Notes: generated by a model not told the origin, from the letters alone. Shown: positions 16,022 to 24,980, counted from the first letter of the stretch. The stretch: DNA of 49,956 nucleotides from Candidatus Woesearchaeota archaeon (GCA_014729675.1 WJJM01000060.1:1-49956), one strand, 5' to 3'. Program-made: numbers and translations.

Positions 16022-17425
16022 ATGTCATTATTGGACAACATTCTAAACAACCTCCCTGAAGTGGAAGGTCCAAAGGAAAGGCGACTTTCCTTTAAAGAAA
16101 AACTAAAGTGGACAGGAGTTACATTAGTCATATTTTTCACTCTTGGTCTTATTCCCTTATTTGGTCTGGGGGAAAACGCATTAAGCCAGTTTGAATACCT
16201 GTCTATGATACTTGGAGCAGAATTCGGATCCATAATCTCTTTGGGGATTGGACCATTGGTAACATCATCCATCGTATTGCAACTTCTTAATGGTTCAGGA
16301 CTTGTTAAGTTTGATCTTACGAGCCAGGAAGGAAAGAAAAGGTTTCAGGGATTCCAGAAGCTTTTAGGTATATTTTTCATAATATTCGAAGCAATCATCT
16401 ATGTCTATATGGGTGGATTGTCCCCTGCTGGAGCTTTTGGAGGTGCTGTAACTACAGACATGGCTCTTTTCAGCACATTGCAGATGGTCCTTGTTTTCCA
16501 GCTTTTCCTTGGAGGCATATTGATAATGTTCATGGATGAGATTATAAGCAAATGGGGATTCGGCTCAGGAATAAGCCTTTTCATAGCATCAGGGGTTTCA
16601 AAACAGATATTTGTAAGAGCTCTTTCACCTTTGCCCTCCCCGACTAACCCCAATATAGCGACAGGAGCTATTCCAGCATTGTTCCAGTCCTTATCAGCCG
16701 GAGATCCTATAACAGCAGCACTTATGTTTTCAGCTGTATTTTTTACATTAGTAGTATTTGCTATTGCAGTTTACGGACAGGCTATGAAGATAGAAATTCC
16801 TTTGTCCTTCGGAAGGATAAGGGGGCATGGTATAAGATGGCCTTTGAATTTCATATACACTTCAAACATTCCAGTAATATTAATAGCTGCATTGCTGGCA
16901 AATATCCAGCTTTGGGCAAGGCTTCTTCAGAACTGGGGCCATCCGATACTTGGAACATTCCAGGGTAACACTCCTGTTTCAGGTCTTGTTGCATGGATAT
17001 TCTCCCCAAATATAGTAGGCAAGTTTATCAAGGGCAGCCTTACTGGATCAGATATAGCCCATGCCGGAGTGTATCTTTTGATAATGATAGGAGGAGCAGT
17101 TGTATTTTCAATATTCTGGGTTCAGACTGCAGGCATGGACGCACGTTCTCAGGCTAAACAGATAATGTCTTCAGGTCTTCAGATACCTGGATTCAGAAGA
17201 GATGAACGTGTATTGGAGAGGCTGCTGAACAGATATATCTGGCCTTTGACAGTCATGGGGGCCATAACAGTCGGATTCCTGGCAGCTACAGCTGACCTTA
17301 CAGGAGCCTTGACAAGAGGTACAGGGATACTGCTTACAGTCATGATAATCTACAGGCTTTATGAAGAGATAGCAAAACAACACATGATGGACATGCATCC
17401 TATGATGAGGAAATTTATGGAGTAA
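16022..17425 (+). CDS. secY: Preprotein translocase channel subunit SecY
   Basis: SecY is the protein-conducting channel of the cytoplasmic membrane, equivalent to Sec61 alpha. The 467 residues contain about ten hydrophobic helices, and the archaeal N-terminal LLDNILNNLPEVEGPKERRL and C-terminal RLYEEIAKQHMMDMHPMMRK regions are present. The ATG at 16022 is preferred over one at 15992, which lies inside the rpl15 tail and would add a lysine-rich leader. It is coexpressed with the ribosomal operon. The last 11 codons are duplicated downstream. Confidence 0.96.
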   Translation: MSLLDNILNNLPEVEGPKERRLSFKEKLKWTGVTLVIFFTLGLIPLFGLGENALSQFEYLSMILGAEFGSIISLGIGPLVTSSIVLQLLNGSGLVKFDLTSQEGKKRFQGFQKLLGIFFIIFEAIIYVYMGGLSPAGAFGGAVTTDMALFSTLQMVLVFQLFLGGILIMFMDEIISKWGFGSGISLFIASGVSKQIFVRALSPLPSPTNPNIATGAIPALFQSLSAGDPITAALMFSAVFFTLVVFAIAVYGQAMKIEIPLSFGRIRGHGIRWPLNFIYTSNIPVILIAALLANIQLWARLLQNWGHPILGTFQGNTPVSGLVAWIFSPNIVGKFIKGSLTGSDIAHAGVYLLIMIGGAVVFSIFWVQTAGMDARSQAKQIMSSGLQIPGFRRDERVLERLLNRYIWPLTVMGAITVGFLAATADLTGALTRGTGILLTVMIIYRLYEEIAKQHMMDMHPMMRKFME

Positions 17426-17426
17426 A
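17392..17426 (+). repeat. Direct repeat copy 1 (secY 3' end)
   Basis: A 35-bp sequence covering the last 11 codons of secY and its stop is repeated exactly 103 bp downstream. Similarity extends 8 bp further upstream with two mismatches. Confidence 0.9.
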
Positions 17427-17494
17427 ATGGTGGGCTTGACGAACGAAGTAAGGAAACCCACATCGGTTCCAAGGAACGAAACCCTTGTGAAGGT
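17427..17494 (+). other. 68-bp hairpin-rich insert between secY 3' repeats
   Basis: Between the two copies of the secY 3' end lies a segment richer in GC than its surroundings. It can fold into GTGGG (17430-17434)/CCCAC (17457-17461), GTTCC (17466-17470)/GGAAC (17473-17477) and CCTT (17483-17486)/AAGG (17490-17493). It contains no plausible gene. The layout resembles a small insertion that regenerates the gene end, but this is inference. Confidence 0.5.
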
Positions 17495-17529
17495 CATGCA
17501 TCCTATGATGAGGAAATTTATGGAGTAAA
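17495..17529 (+). repeat. Direct repeat copy 2 of the secY 3' end
   Basis: Exact second copy of the 35 bp at 17392-17426. The following ~80 bp to the ylp1 start contain TATA-like stretches (CATAAAAT at about 17584-17591, ~24 bases before the ATG), so a new transcript probably begins here. Confidence 0.9.
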
Positions 17530-17610
17530 GATAAACTTGGACAAAGTGAGAATTCAATTGAGACAAAAACAAACTTTTAAAAGACATAAAATCGTACAAA
17601 AACTATAAAA

Positions 17611-18396
17611 ATGGTATTCAGTTCATTGTTAGACCCAGTATTTGGACCATTGCTCAACATTAACCCTTTTTGGGCAATATTGTTGATCTCATTAGTCCTG
17701 TCTACGATTATTACTTTTGTGTACAAATGGATGACAAACCAGCATCTGATGAGGACACTTAAGGAAGACATCAAATCTTTTCAGAAGCAGATGAAAGAGC
17801 TCAAACATGATCCAAAAAAGGTCATGGAAGTGCAGAAAAGGGCCATGGAGACAAACATGAAATATATGATGCATTCCATGAAGCCCACATTAGTTACATT
17901 CATCCCATTGATAATAATAATCGGATGGCTTAGCAGCAATCTTGCATATGCTCCCATAGGGCCTAATAATGAGTTCACAGTAAGCGCAGTATTTGAAGAA
18001 GGAACAGAAGGCACTATAGATATCATCGGGACAGACGAGATAGAGCTATTGTCTGAAAATGAACAATCCATCCAGCCATATGAAAAAAAAGGTTTTTTTT
18101 CCACTGAAAGAGGTGGAAAGGCTGACTGGAAGCTGAAAGGGCCTACAGGAGAATACCTGCTTGAATTTGAGTATGGAGGGGAAAGATATAAAAAAGAGCT
18201 GCTGATAACAAACGAACAGGCATATAAAGAGCCTGAAAAAGGGATAGAAAACAGCAAATTAAAAATGTTAAAGATAAATAACGAAAAACTAAAGCCTTTG
18301 AATCTCTTCGGATGGGAGATAGGATGGCTTGGAACATACATAATATTTTCGATAATATTCAGCATGTCTTTAAGAAAGCTGCTGAAATTGCATTGA
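17611..18396 (+). CDS. Ylp1/EMC3-like membrane protein insertase (DUF106) with extra domain
   Basis: Archaeal DUF106 proteins belong to the Oxa1/YidC/EMC3 superfamily and insert membrane proteins. Visible are TM1 (~16-41), a cytosolic coiled coil (LKEDIKSFQKQMKELKHDPK, Met-rich after it), TM2 (~90-110) and TM3 (~237-255). Between TM2 and TM3 lies an unusual ~120-residue beta-rich stretch (residues ~115-232), predicted outside the cell. The family is usually about 180-200 residues; this protein has 261. Its place beside secY fits shared work in membrane insertion. It seems to have its own promoter. Confidence 0.85.
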   Translation: MVFSSLLDPVFGPLLNINPFWAILLISLVLSTIITFVYKWMTNQHLMRTLKEDIKSFQKQMKELKHDPKKVMEVQKRAMETNMKYMMHSMKPTLVTFIPLIIIIGWLSSNLAYAPIGPNNEFTVSAVFEEGTEGTIDIIGTDEIELLSENEQSIQPYEKKGFFSTERGGKADWKLKGPTGEYLLEFEYGGERYKKELLITNEQAYKEPEKGIENSKLKMLKINNEKLKPLNLFGWEIGWLGTYIIFSIIFSMSLRKLLKLH

Positions 18397-18411
18397 CGGA
18401 GAAAAGATAAA

Positions 18412-18726
18412 ATGGTAGGACAAAAATCAAAAGGAAAACAGAAGATCCAGGGAGAAGGAAGATACGGCAGATATAAGAGCAAGAAATCTTACAGAATGGT
18501 GTTTGTAAAGACTCCTGGGGGAAGGACAACAACACATTATAAGAAGAAGAAACCTTCTGCTGCTAAATGCGCTTCATGTGGTGCAAAACTTTCAGGGATC
18601 TCAAGAGAAAGGCCTTATAAGATGCAGAACATGCCAAAATCATCTAAAAAGGCAGAGAGGCCGTTTGGAGGATACTATTGCAGCAAGTGCGCAAGGAAAG
18701 AGATAAAGAAGGAGGCAAGAAAATGA
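18412..18726 (+). CDS. rpl34e: 50S ribosomal protein L34e
   Basis: L34e is an archaeal/eukaryal large-subunit protein. It has two zinc-ligand pairs, Cys53-x2-Cys56 and Cys90-x2-Cys93, and conserved [19 protein letters not shown] and [13 protein letters not shown]. Its 104 residues are a little above the archaeal norm (~90). It overlaps rpl14e by four bases. Confidence 0.94.
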   Translation: MVGQKSKGKQKIQGEGRYGRYKSKKSYRMVFVKTPGGRTTTHYKKKKPSAAKCASCGAKLSGISRERPYKMQNMPKSSKKAERPFGGYYCSKCARKEIKKEARK

Positions 18727-19106
18727 TTGAAGTAGGAAGATTGTGCATAAAGACAGCAGGAAGAGACTCCAGAAGGAAATGCGTAATAGTTGAGATACTT
18801 GATGATAACTTTGTTACTATAGATGGAGACGTAAGAAGGAAAAAGTGCAATATAAAACACCTTGAACCTTTGAAAGACACTATAAAGATAAAAAAAGGAG
18901 CTGACCATAAAAACATCATTTCTGAATTCAAAAAGCTGGGCATAGAGATAAAAGAGAAAAAATCCAAAGAATCCAAAGAAAGGCCTAAGAAGGAAAAGCA
19001 GAAGAAGGAAAAACCAGAAAAAAAGATCCAGAAAGAGAAAAAAAAGAAAGACTCTGAAGAAAAAGGTCTTGCAGAAAAGCTTGAAAAAGACAAAGCTAAG
19101 AAATGA
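18723..19106 (+). CDS. rpl14e: 50S ribosomal protein L14e with charged tail
   Basis: L14e is an SH3-like KOW protein of archaeal and eukaryal ribosomes. Recognisable are [40 protein letters not shown] and a helical end. The ATG at 18723 overlaps the rpl34e stop and follows an AAGGAGG site; the in-frame ATG at 18678 would lie inside rpl34e. Residues ~80-127 are a Lys/Glu-rich tail. Confidence 0.93.
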   Translation: MIEVGRLCIKTAGRDSRRKCVIVEILDDNFVTIDGDVRRKKCNIKHLEPLKDTIKIKKGADHKNIISEFKKLGIEIKEKKSKESKERPKKEKQKKEKPEKKIQKEKKKKDSEEKGLAEKLEKDKAKK

Positions 19107-20044
19107 TGGCATGGAAGCAATTTGACCTTATAGAGCCTGCGATAGAAAAGACAAAAAAACTTGTTCTTCCTTTTGATATAAGGCTGTGGATAAAACTGGC
19201 TATAGTTTTTATACTCGCGGGAGGGATGCAGCAGGGCCTGAATTTTTCAAATGTATTTAGGATCTTTTCTGAAGCTGCTGAAAACGGCAAACATCTTCTT
19301 GATGCTATATCCCAAAATCTTTTGATCATAATTGTTGTTGCAGCGATAGTAATCCCTTTTGCCCTGTTGCTACAATATATCTGTTCAGTATTCAGGTTTA
19401 TCTATCTGGATTTTTTAAACACAAAAGGCACAAGTATCAAAAAAAGTTTTAGAAAGATAAAAAAGATAGGATCCTCATATTTTCTCTTTAATGTTGTTAT
19501 AAGTATCATTTTAACTCCTTTGTTCTTATGGCTGTTTTATAATATCATGGTATCTTTGGCATCTGGTGATTTTAGTTTCTGGTTTTTTATTGATATTGGC
19601 CTGATAGCCATACTTGGTTTGGTATTCGCATTGTTTTATTTCATAGTCAATCATTTCATGACTATGCATATGTATCTTAATGGCTCAAAAGCAATGAAAA
19701 GCCTAAAGATTGTGTTAAAAAAGATAAGAGCAGATATTGTAGAGTTCCTTAAGTTCTGGCTTGTTAAGATGGCTATCAACATAGTTTTGAGTATCTTCTC
19801 TTTGATTGTATTCCTTGCTGTCCTGATGGTTTTCTTGCTGCTCGGGGCTATAATCACGCTTATGGTTTATCTAATATCTCTTATCATAGGTTCAAATGCT
19901 TTGATCATTGCTATCCTTATCCCTCTGATCATATTGTTCTTGGTATTATTTGTACTGGCTATCGCAACAGCTACTATCCCTCTGAATATAGCTGCATGGT
20001 ATTGGGTAATCGATTATATGAGGTTCTTTCTTAGAAAAAGATAA
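19103..20044 (+). CDS. Polytopic membrane protein, function unknown
   Basis: This 313-residue integral membrane protein has about seven hydrophobic helices. It begins [20 protein letters not shown], then PFDIRLWIKLAIVFILAGG, which resembles uncharacterised archaeal membrane proteins (possibly the DUF7544 group; not certain). No catalytic motif is visible. It overlaps the rpl14e stop (ATGATGG), so it is the last gene of the ribosomal transcript. It ends two bases from convergent pheT. Confidence 0.75.
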   Translation: MMAWKQFDLIEPAIEKTKKLVLPFDIRLWIKLAIVFILAGGMQQGLNFSNVFRIFSEAAENGKHLLDAISQNLLIIIVVAAIVIPFALLLQYICSVFRFIYLDFLNTKGTSIKKSFRKIKKIGSSYFLFNVVISIILTPLFLWLFYNIMVSLASGDFSFWFFIDIGLIAILGLVFALFYFIVNHFMTMHMYLNGSKAMKSLKIVLKKIRADIVEFLKFWLVKMAINIVLSIFSLIVFLAVLMVFLLLGAIITLMVYLISLIIGSNALIIAILIPLIILFLVLFVLAIATATIPLNIAAWYWVIDYMRFFLRKR

Positions 20045-20046
20045 TA

Positions 20047-21714
20047 CTATTTTTTTATAGTTTCAAGCAAGTCAGTAAGATTAAGCTCAAAGCCGCAGAC
20101 AGGCATATTCAGATCAAAGTTATTTAGAACTTTAGGGTTCAACTCCCCTATATGTGCTACTTTCTTTCCATCCACGATAACTCTCCCAACTCTTCCATGG
20201 ATAAAACTTCTGTGTTCTGTTTCTTCTATACTATAGTTTATCCCGAATGACCTCATTACAAAGTCCATAAGCTGCTTGGCTTCAGTATAATCAGCTTCTG
20301 CATGTGCTGAAACAGCAGCTATCCTGTGATAATCAGATATCTTGCCTTTCTTATTCACTGAGACAAGACCTTCCTCAAATATCTTCTGTGGGTACTCAAC
20401 ATTCTTGTTTTTTGAAAGTACATCCATGAGGATAGGCATTATCCAGCTCCTTATCACAGAATATCTTTCAGAAACATACTCCTTAAGTTCCACAAGCCCA
20501 TATTCCTCAGTGTTCATCTTCTGAAAAAGTATCTCCTTGCTTGATAATATAGCAGACATTACCTCCTGATACCCTGCTCCAGATATAAGCTCCCTCACCT
20601 TGTCTGCAAATTCTATTATAGGGAATGTCTCCCCCCGGGTATAGTTTTCCATATGCCTAAGCTCTATATTGTCATACCCATATGATATCGCTATGTCTTC
20701 TATAACATCTACAGGGTGCAATATATCCCTCCTGTAATCCGGAATCTTCACATAACCATTCTCATAGCTGTACTGCATCTTCTCCAGAAGATCCTTCATA
20801 TCTTTCTCCTTTAAGGCAAGGCCTGTTAACTCTCTTACCTGGCTCAGGGAAACCTTAACAGACTCGTTAAACATGAAAGGGGTTATGATGTCATCCTGCT
20901 TCTTATCAGGATATTTTATGTCTACAGATTCTATCCTGAATCCTCTTTCATAAAAAGCCTGCGCAAATATATTTGCAGCCAAAAGCACAGAGTCAAGATC
21001 CTCTCCTGTAGCTTCAAAGAAAAGGTTTTCATCCCCTATGTCTATCTTCCCTGAATAGTTTGAATTTATGATAGGGGGAAAGCTTAACACATTATCATCA
21101 GCGTCTATGAGTATAGGATATTTTTGCATCCCCTTTAGTATCCATGAATATTCCTTTCCTGTCGGATGGTCATCCAATATCTCCTGCTGGGTCATCTCCT
21201 TTCTAAACTCCAAAGGTGTGAACTTTATGCTTTCTGGATCAGTTGCTTTGTACGATAATGGGAAATTTATCTTATCATAGTTGTATACCCCTATCGCTAC
21301 TTTCTTTCTTTTCCTCCCATATCCTGCACAGAATTTCTCCTGCAGATCTATCATCTGTTTTATAGAATAGTCATCTACTTTGCACCCTTTGGCAACAAAA
21401 GCAGCGATATATGGTCTAACGTTCTTCACAGACTTGTCTACATTCAACAGATGCTCAGATTTCTTGAATATCTCTATCTCTGGGATGCCTTTCTGTTTTC
21501 CTGTCAACCCTTTCAAAAGTCTTGCAACACCTTCAACACTCCAAAGATAAGGAAGGTTTGTATCCCCAAATCCCACAGTTATCTCGTCAGTCCCCTCATC
21601 ATAGATCTCAAACTCTCCTTTTCCATACTCAAGAAGCTTCGCTAACTCTTTTATTGGAATCTTCTTTCCCACCAATTTGCACATATCCTTGTATGAAAAT
21701 GTTATTGTTGGCAT
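20047..21714 (-). CDS. pheT: Phenylalanyl-tRNA synthetase beta subunit
   Basis: PheT forms an alpha2beta2 enzyme with PheS that charges tRNA-Phe. The 555 residues match the archaeal beta subunit, which lacks the bacterial N-terminal tRNA-binding domain. Recognisable stretches are VTFGDTNLPYLWSVEGVARL-like lines near residue 48-68, DYRRDILHPVDVIEDIAISY, and the C-terminal class-II-like part IHGRVGRVIVDGKKVAHIGE. The ATG shares a base with the pheS stop (TAATG), so synthesis is coupled. Confidence 0.95.
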   Translation of the reverse strand: MPTITFSYKDMCKLVGKKIPIKELAKLLEYGKGEFEIYDEGTDEITVGFGDTNLPYLWSVEGVARLLKGLTGKQKGIPEIEIFKKSEHLLNVDKSVKNVRPYIAAFVAKGCKVDDYSIKQMIDLQEKFCAGYGRKRKKVAIGVYNYDKINFPLSYKATDPESIKFTPLEFRKEMTQQEILDDHPTGKEYSWILKGMQKYPILIDADDNVLSFPPIINSNYSGKIDIGDENLFFEATGEDLDSVLLAANIFAQAFYERGFRIESVDIKYPDKKQDDIITPFMFNESVKVSLSQVRELTGLALKEKDMKDLLEKMQYSYENGYVKIPDYRRDILHPVDVIEDIAISYGYDNIELRHMENYTRGETFPIIEFADKVRELISGAGYQEVMSAILSSKEILFQKMNTEEYGLVELKEYVSERYSVIRSWIMPILMDVLSKNKNVEYPQKIFEEGLVSVNKKGKISDYHRIAAVSAHAEADYTEAKQLMDFVMRSFGINYSIEETEHRSFIHGRVGRVIVDGKKVAHIGELNPKVLNNFDLNMPVCGFELNLTDLLETIKK

Positions 21715-23225
21715 TATAGGTTCACCTTTGATTCCCTTAACTTCTTAAGATCATGGCTGAAAAGGTTTCTTATATCTTTTATCCCAAGCTTGAACATCGC
21801 TATCCTGTCTATGCCCATGCCCCATGCTATAACAGGAACATTCACTCCAAGAGGCCTGGTGAGTTCTGGCCTGAATATCCCTGCTCCCCCCAGCTCTATC
21901 CATCCAAGATCAGGGTGTTTTGCAAACAACTCTACACTTGGCTCTGTAAAAGGAAAATAAGCAGGAACAAGCTTTATCTCATCTGTATCTGCAAATTCCT
22001 TTGCAAACATCTGCAGCAATCCAAAAAGATGCCTGATGTCAAGACCTTCCTCTACGACGATCCCTTCCACTTGATTAAAGTCCGGAAGATGCGTCGCATC
22101 TATAACATCATATCTAAAGCATCTTGCCATAGCAAAATATTTTGAAGGTATTTCTAGGTCTTTTGAAGCCAGCATCCTTGCTGAGCATGCTGTTCCCTGT
22201 GTTCTTAGAAGGTTTCGTTTTGTCCTTAAAGTATCAAACTTATAGCCCCATCCTTTGGATCCGGTCCCTCCCCCGTTTTCATGTGCTGCCTTAACTTTCT
22301 TGATTATCTTTTCATCTATGTCAGCAAATTCAGGATCTTTTACATAATATGCTTCATGTATATCTCTTGCTGAATGGAACTGCGGCATGAACAATGCATC
22401 CATATCCCAAAAATCGCTTTCAACTATAGGGCCGTCCATCTCCTTGAATCCAAGAGACATAAATTTTCTCCTTACTTCGTCCAGAAACTGCCTGTAGTTC
22501 TGCTTCTTTCCATATGCTTTCTTTGGAACATTTATACTGACATCAAATCTTCTGAATTTCTTGTCTTTCCATGATCCTTCCTTGAGCATCTCAGGAGTAA
22601 GCCTTTCTTCCACATCTGCCACTATGTCTGCCTTTGCCAGTCCCTTGCCGACATCTGTCAGATTGATTGTCCTTGTCTTCACCAGCTTTTTCCTCAGAAG
22701 CCCTTTTCTTGAATCAAGGTTCTCAAAAGCCTGCCTTTCTTCCTCTTTTAGTTCCCTAACTATAACAGGAAATTCCTTTTTTAAAAAATCCTCTTCCAGA
22801 CTTGGCTTCTTAAGCAGCTTTTTCCCCATAGGAGTTATGCTGAAGCTTAATTTTCCATCCTTCTTGTTTATCAGTATGGCTGCTTTTTTTTTCAAAGAAC
22901 CTATACAGACATTTATCTCTTCTTTCTCTAGTCCCAGATGGTCAACTTCCTTTTCAGAATCTTTTATAGCTTCCAAAAATTTTCTTTCTGGCAGGCCTTC
23001 TTTCTTATACTTTTCCCCATTAGAATCAAGCTCTGCAACTTCCTGAAGAGTCTCATCTATAGATACTGCCTTTTTGTTGGAAAGCCACTGCAGTGCTCTC
23101 ATAACTTCAACTTCTTTCATACCTGACTTTTCTACAAGCTTCATGAAAAGCATCCCATCCTCTAGATAAGGCAAAATTTTCCTCTCTAAAGGGTGCAGTC
23201 CTTCGGCAGCTTTCTTTATTTCCAT
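21714..23225 (-). CDS. pheS: Phenylalanyl-tRNA synthetase alpha subunit
   Basis: PheS is the catalytic class II subunit. Archaeal features are an N-terminal ~200-residue winged-helix tRNA-binding region, then motif regions FMSLGFKEMDGPIVESDFWD, the RTKRNLLRTQGTACSARML stretch, FRYDVIDATHLPDFNQVEG and the motif-3 GLGWIELGGAGIFRPE-like end (LGWIELGGAGIFRPELTRPL). The ATG at 23225 is chosen over an upstream TTG because a TATA-like ATTATTTAAAC (about 23249-23259) lies ~28 bases upstream. The product is 503 residues. Confidence 0.95.
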   Translation of the reverse strand: MEIKKAAEGLHPLERKILPYLEDGMLFMKLVEKSGMKEVEVMRALQWLSNKKAVSIDETLQEVAELDSNGEKYKKEGLPERKFLEAIKDSEKEVDHLGLEKEEINVCIGSLKKKAAILINKKDGKLSFSITPMGKKLLKKPSLEEDFLKKEFPVIVRELKEEERQAFENLDSRKGLLRKKLVKTRTINLTDVGKGLAKADIVADVEERLTPEMLKEGSWKDKKFRRFDVSINVPKKAYGKKQNYRQFLDEVRRKFMSLGFKEMDGPIVESDFWDMDALFMPQFHSARDIHEAYYVKDPEFADIDEKIIKKVKAAHENGGGTGSKGWGYKFDTLRTKRNLLRTQGTACSARMLASKDLEIPSKYFAMARCFRYDVIDATHLPDFNQVEGIVVEEGLDIRHLFGLLQMFAKEFADTDEIKLVPAYFPFTEPSVELFAKHPDLGWIELGGAGIFRPELTRPLGVNVPVIAWGMGIDRIAMFKLGIKDIRNLFSHDLKKLRESKVNL

Positions 23226-23291
23226 GTGTATCAAAGAAAAATCATGCGTTTAAATAATTTACTATATAAAAAAGAAAAATATGATCAAGCC

Positions 23292-24098
23292 TTATTTAGC
23301 AGGCTTCATCTTGTTCCATGCAACATCAAACATGTTGTTCAGTGCAGATGCAAAGAATGGAGTCTTTACCCATATCCCTACATCATAGGTTGGATGCACC
23401 TTCTTGTCATCCAGCACCATAAATACTACTTCCTGATCATCTACCACGCAGAACCTTGCATTAAGGTTATTTGTATGCCTGACATCAGCGACAGAGGACA
23501 CTTCCTTTAATGCATCTTTGCTTTCCTTGGTAATGGGTGCAGCTATCTTTACGTTTACTCCTTTTTTCTTGAGCTTTTCAAAGACAGGCTTAAGGCCTTC
23601 TACTTTCCTTATGAAGCCCTGGCTTGTAGTGGCAAGATTTACACTCTTCTCAGCATTCTTGATCGTAAGTTCCAGATGGTTGTAAAGGTTATGCCTTCCT
23701 CTTAAGCTTCCTGAAAGCTCTGTAGGGTCAACAAGATCTATTCCCTGGGAGTGAAGCGAATTAAGCTCATCTATAAGTTCGGTGCTTTTAAGATCTTCAA
23801 GCCTCTTGACCTTATCTTCTGCATCCTGCCTCATGTTTTTCTTGACACGCTCTACAACTTCAGAAGGAGGCACTGCAATGTACTTTATAGGCTTCCCAAG
23901 TTTCATTACTACAAAACCTTTTTTCTCAAGGCTTTCAAGAACATCGTAGCTTCTGCTCCTCGGAACATTCGCAATATCTGAAAGCTCTCCTGCTGTTGAG
24001 ACACCTCTGCTCAACAGACCAGCCCATATCTTTACCTCGTATAAATTCAAAGAAAAATACCTTCTCAGTTTGCTTAAAAATTCTTCTTTAACGATCAT
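23292..24098 (-). CDS. TrmB-family transcriptional regulator (copy 1)
   Basis: TrmB proteins are archaeal regulators, often of sugar and central metabolism. The first ~70 residues form a winged helix with recognition region STAGELSDIANVPRSRSYDV, followed by a coiled-coil segment and a C-terminal effector-type domain (residues ~115-268, reading NLYNHLELTIKNAEKSVNL). It is divergent from the acetyl-CoA synthetase operon, whose promoter region it could control. GAGGGGGG seven bases before the ATG is a possible ribosome-binding site. A close paralog lies at 48737-49555. Confidence 0.88.
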   Translation of the reverse strand: MIVKEEFLSKLRRYFSLNLYEVKIWAGLLSRGVSTAGELSDIANVPRSRSYDVLESLEKKGFVVMKLGKPIKYIAVPPSEVVERVKKNMRQDAEDKVKRLEDLKSTELIDELNSLHSQGIDLVDPTELSGSLRGRHNLYNHLELTIKNAEKSVNLATTSQGFIRKVEGLKPVFEKLKKKGVNVKIAAPITKESKDALKEVSSVADVRHTNNLNARFCVVDDQEVVFMVLDDKKVHPTYDVGIWVKTPFFASALNNMFDVAWNKMKPAK

Positions 24099-24149
24099 TT
24101 ATAACCCCCCTCTTTTTGTATTTTTTTAAGTAAAACTTATAACAATTGG

Positions 24150-24254
24150 TTAATAGCAACTACTATTAATATGTTATGTTTTTTAACTGCGCTCCAGGTG
24201 TACTTGTTATTTTTGAATAACAAATACTGCCTAAAGGTTTTAATCTCTATAGAG
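24150..24254. promoter_or_regulatory. Inverted repeats between trmB-like gene and acd operon
   Basis: The 234-bp divergent spacer contains three perfect inverted repeats: TTAATAG-N6-CTATTAA (24150-24169), TTGTTATT-TTTG-AATAACAA (24204-24223) and CTCTATAGAG (24245-24254). The acd TATA box is probably GATTTAAATAAAA (about 24301-24313), ~27 bases before the acdB-type ATG. Dyad symmetry fits dimeric regulator binding; which protein binds is not known. Confidence 0.45.
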
Positions 24255-24332
24255 TTATAAAACCTTTCCACTATATAAATGTTTATATTCTAAAACATCA
24301 GATTTAAATAAAAGGAAAGTTTTACTCTTGAA

Positions 24333-24980
24333 ATGCCTCAGTTAAATTTTAACAGGACAAAAAAGATAATAGACAAGTACAAACTTCCTTTTGCAAGATC
24401 TTTTCTTATCAAGTCTTCAGAAGAAGCAGTCAAAAGATCAAAAGAGCTGGGCTTTCCTGTAGCTATGAAAATCTCTTCTCCTGACATCATACACAAGTCT
24501 GATGCAGGCTGCGTGGCTGCAGAGATAAAAGATGAGGATCATGCAAAAAAAGCATATGAAGACATAATAAAAAATGCAAAGAAGAAAAAGGCAAAGATAG
24601 AAGGCGTGATAGTCCAGAAAAATATTTCCGGAGTAGAGGCCATCATAGGCATGAAATCAGACCCTCAGTTCGGTCCAGTGATCCTATTTGGCATGGGCGG
24701 CATATTTGTAGAAATATTTGAGGACATTTCTTTAAGAATAGCTCCTATAGACAAGAAGATAGCAGAAGAGATGATAGATGAAATAAGGTCTTCAGATATA
24801 TTAAAAGGAGCGAGAGGCAGAGAACCTGTCAACATAAAATCATTGAAAGATATATTGGTTAAGATATCAAATCTTTCCATGGAAAACAAAAAGCTGGAAT
24901 CTATAGATCTTAACCCTGTAATTGTAGATAAAAAGACTGCAAAGATAGTGGATGCGAGGATGATGGAATATGAAAAATAA
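24333..24980 (+). CDS. acdB: ADP-forming acetyl-CoA synthetase, beta (ATP-grasp) subunit
   Basis: This subunit with the alpha subunit converts acetyl-CoA (or another acyl-CoA), ADP and Pi to the acid, CoA and ATP, an archaeal substrate-level phosphorylation step. The ATP-grasp fold is visible: FPVAMKISSPDIIHKSDAG with His54, VIVQKNISGVEAIIGMKSDP, FGPVILFGMGGIFVEI and ESIDLNPVIV. Length 215 fits the separate beta subunit. A TATA box ~27 bases upstream suggests leaderless expression. It overlaps the alpha gene by 11 bases. Confidence 0.92.
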   Translation: MPQLNFNRTKKIIDKYKLPFARSFLIKSSEEAVKRSKELGFPVAMKISSPDIIHKSDAGCVAAEIKDEDHAKKAYEDIIKNAKKKKAKIEGVIVQKNISGVEAIIGMKSDPQFGPVILFGMGGIFVEIFEDISLRIAPIDKKIAEEMIDEIRSSDILKGARGREPVNIKSLKDILVKISNLSMENKKLESIDLNPVIVDKKTAKIVDARMMEYEK

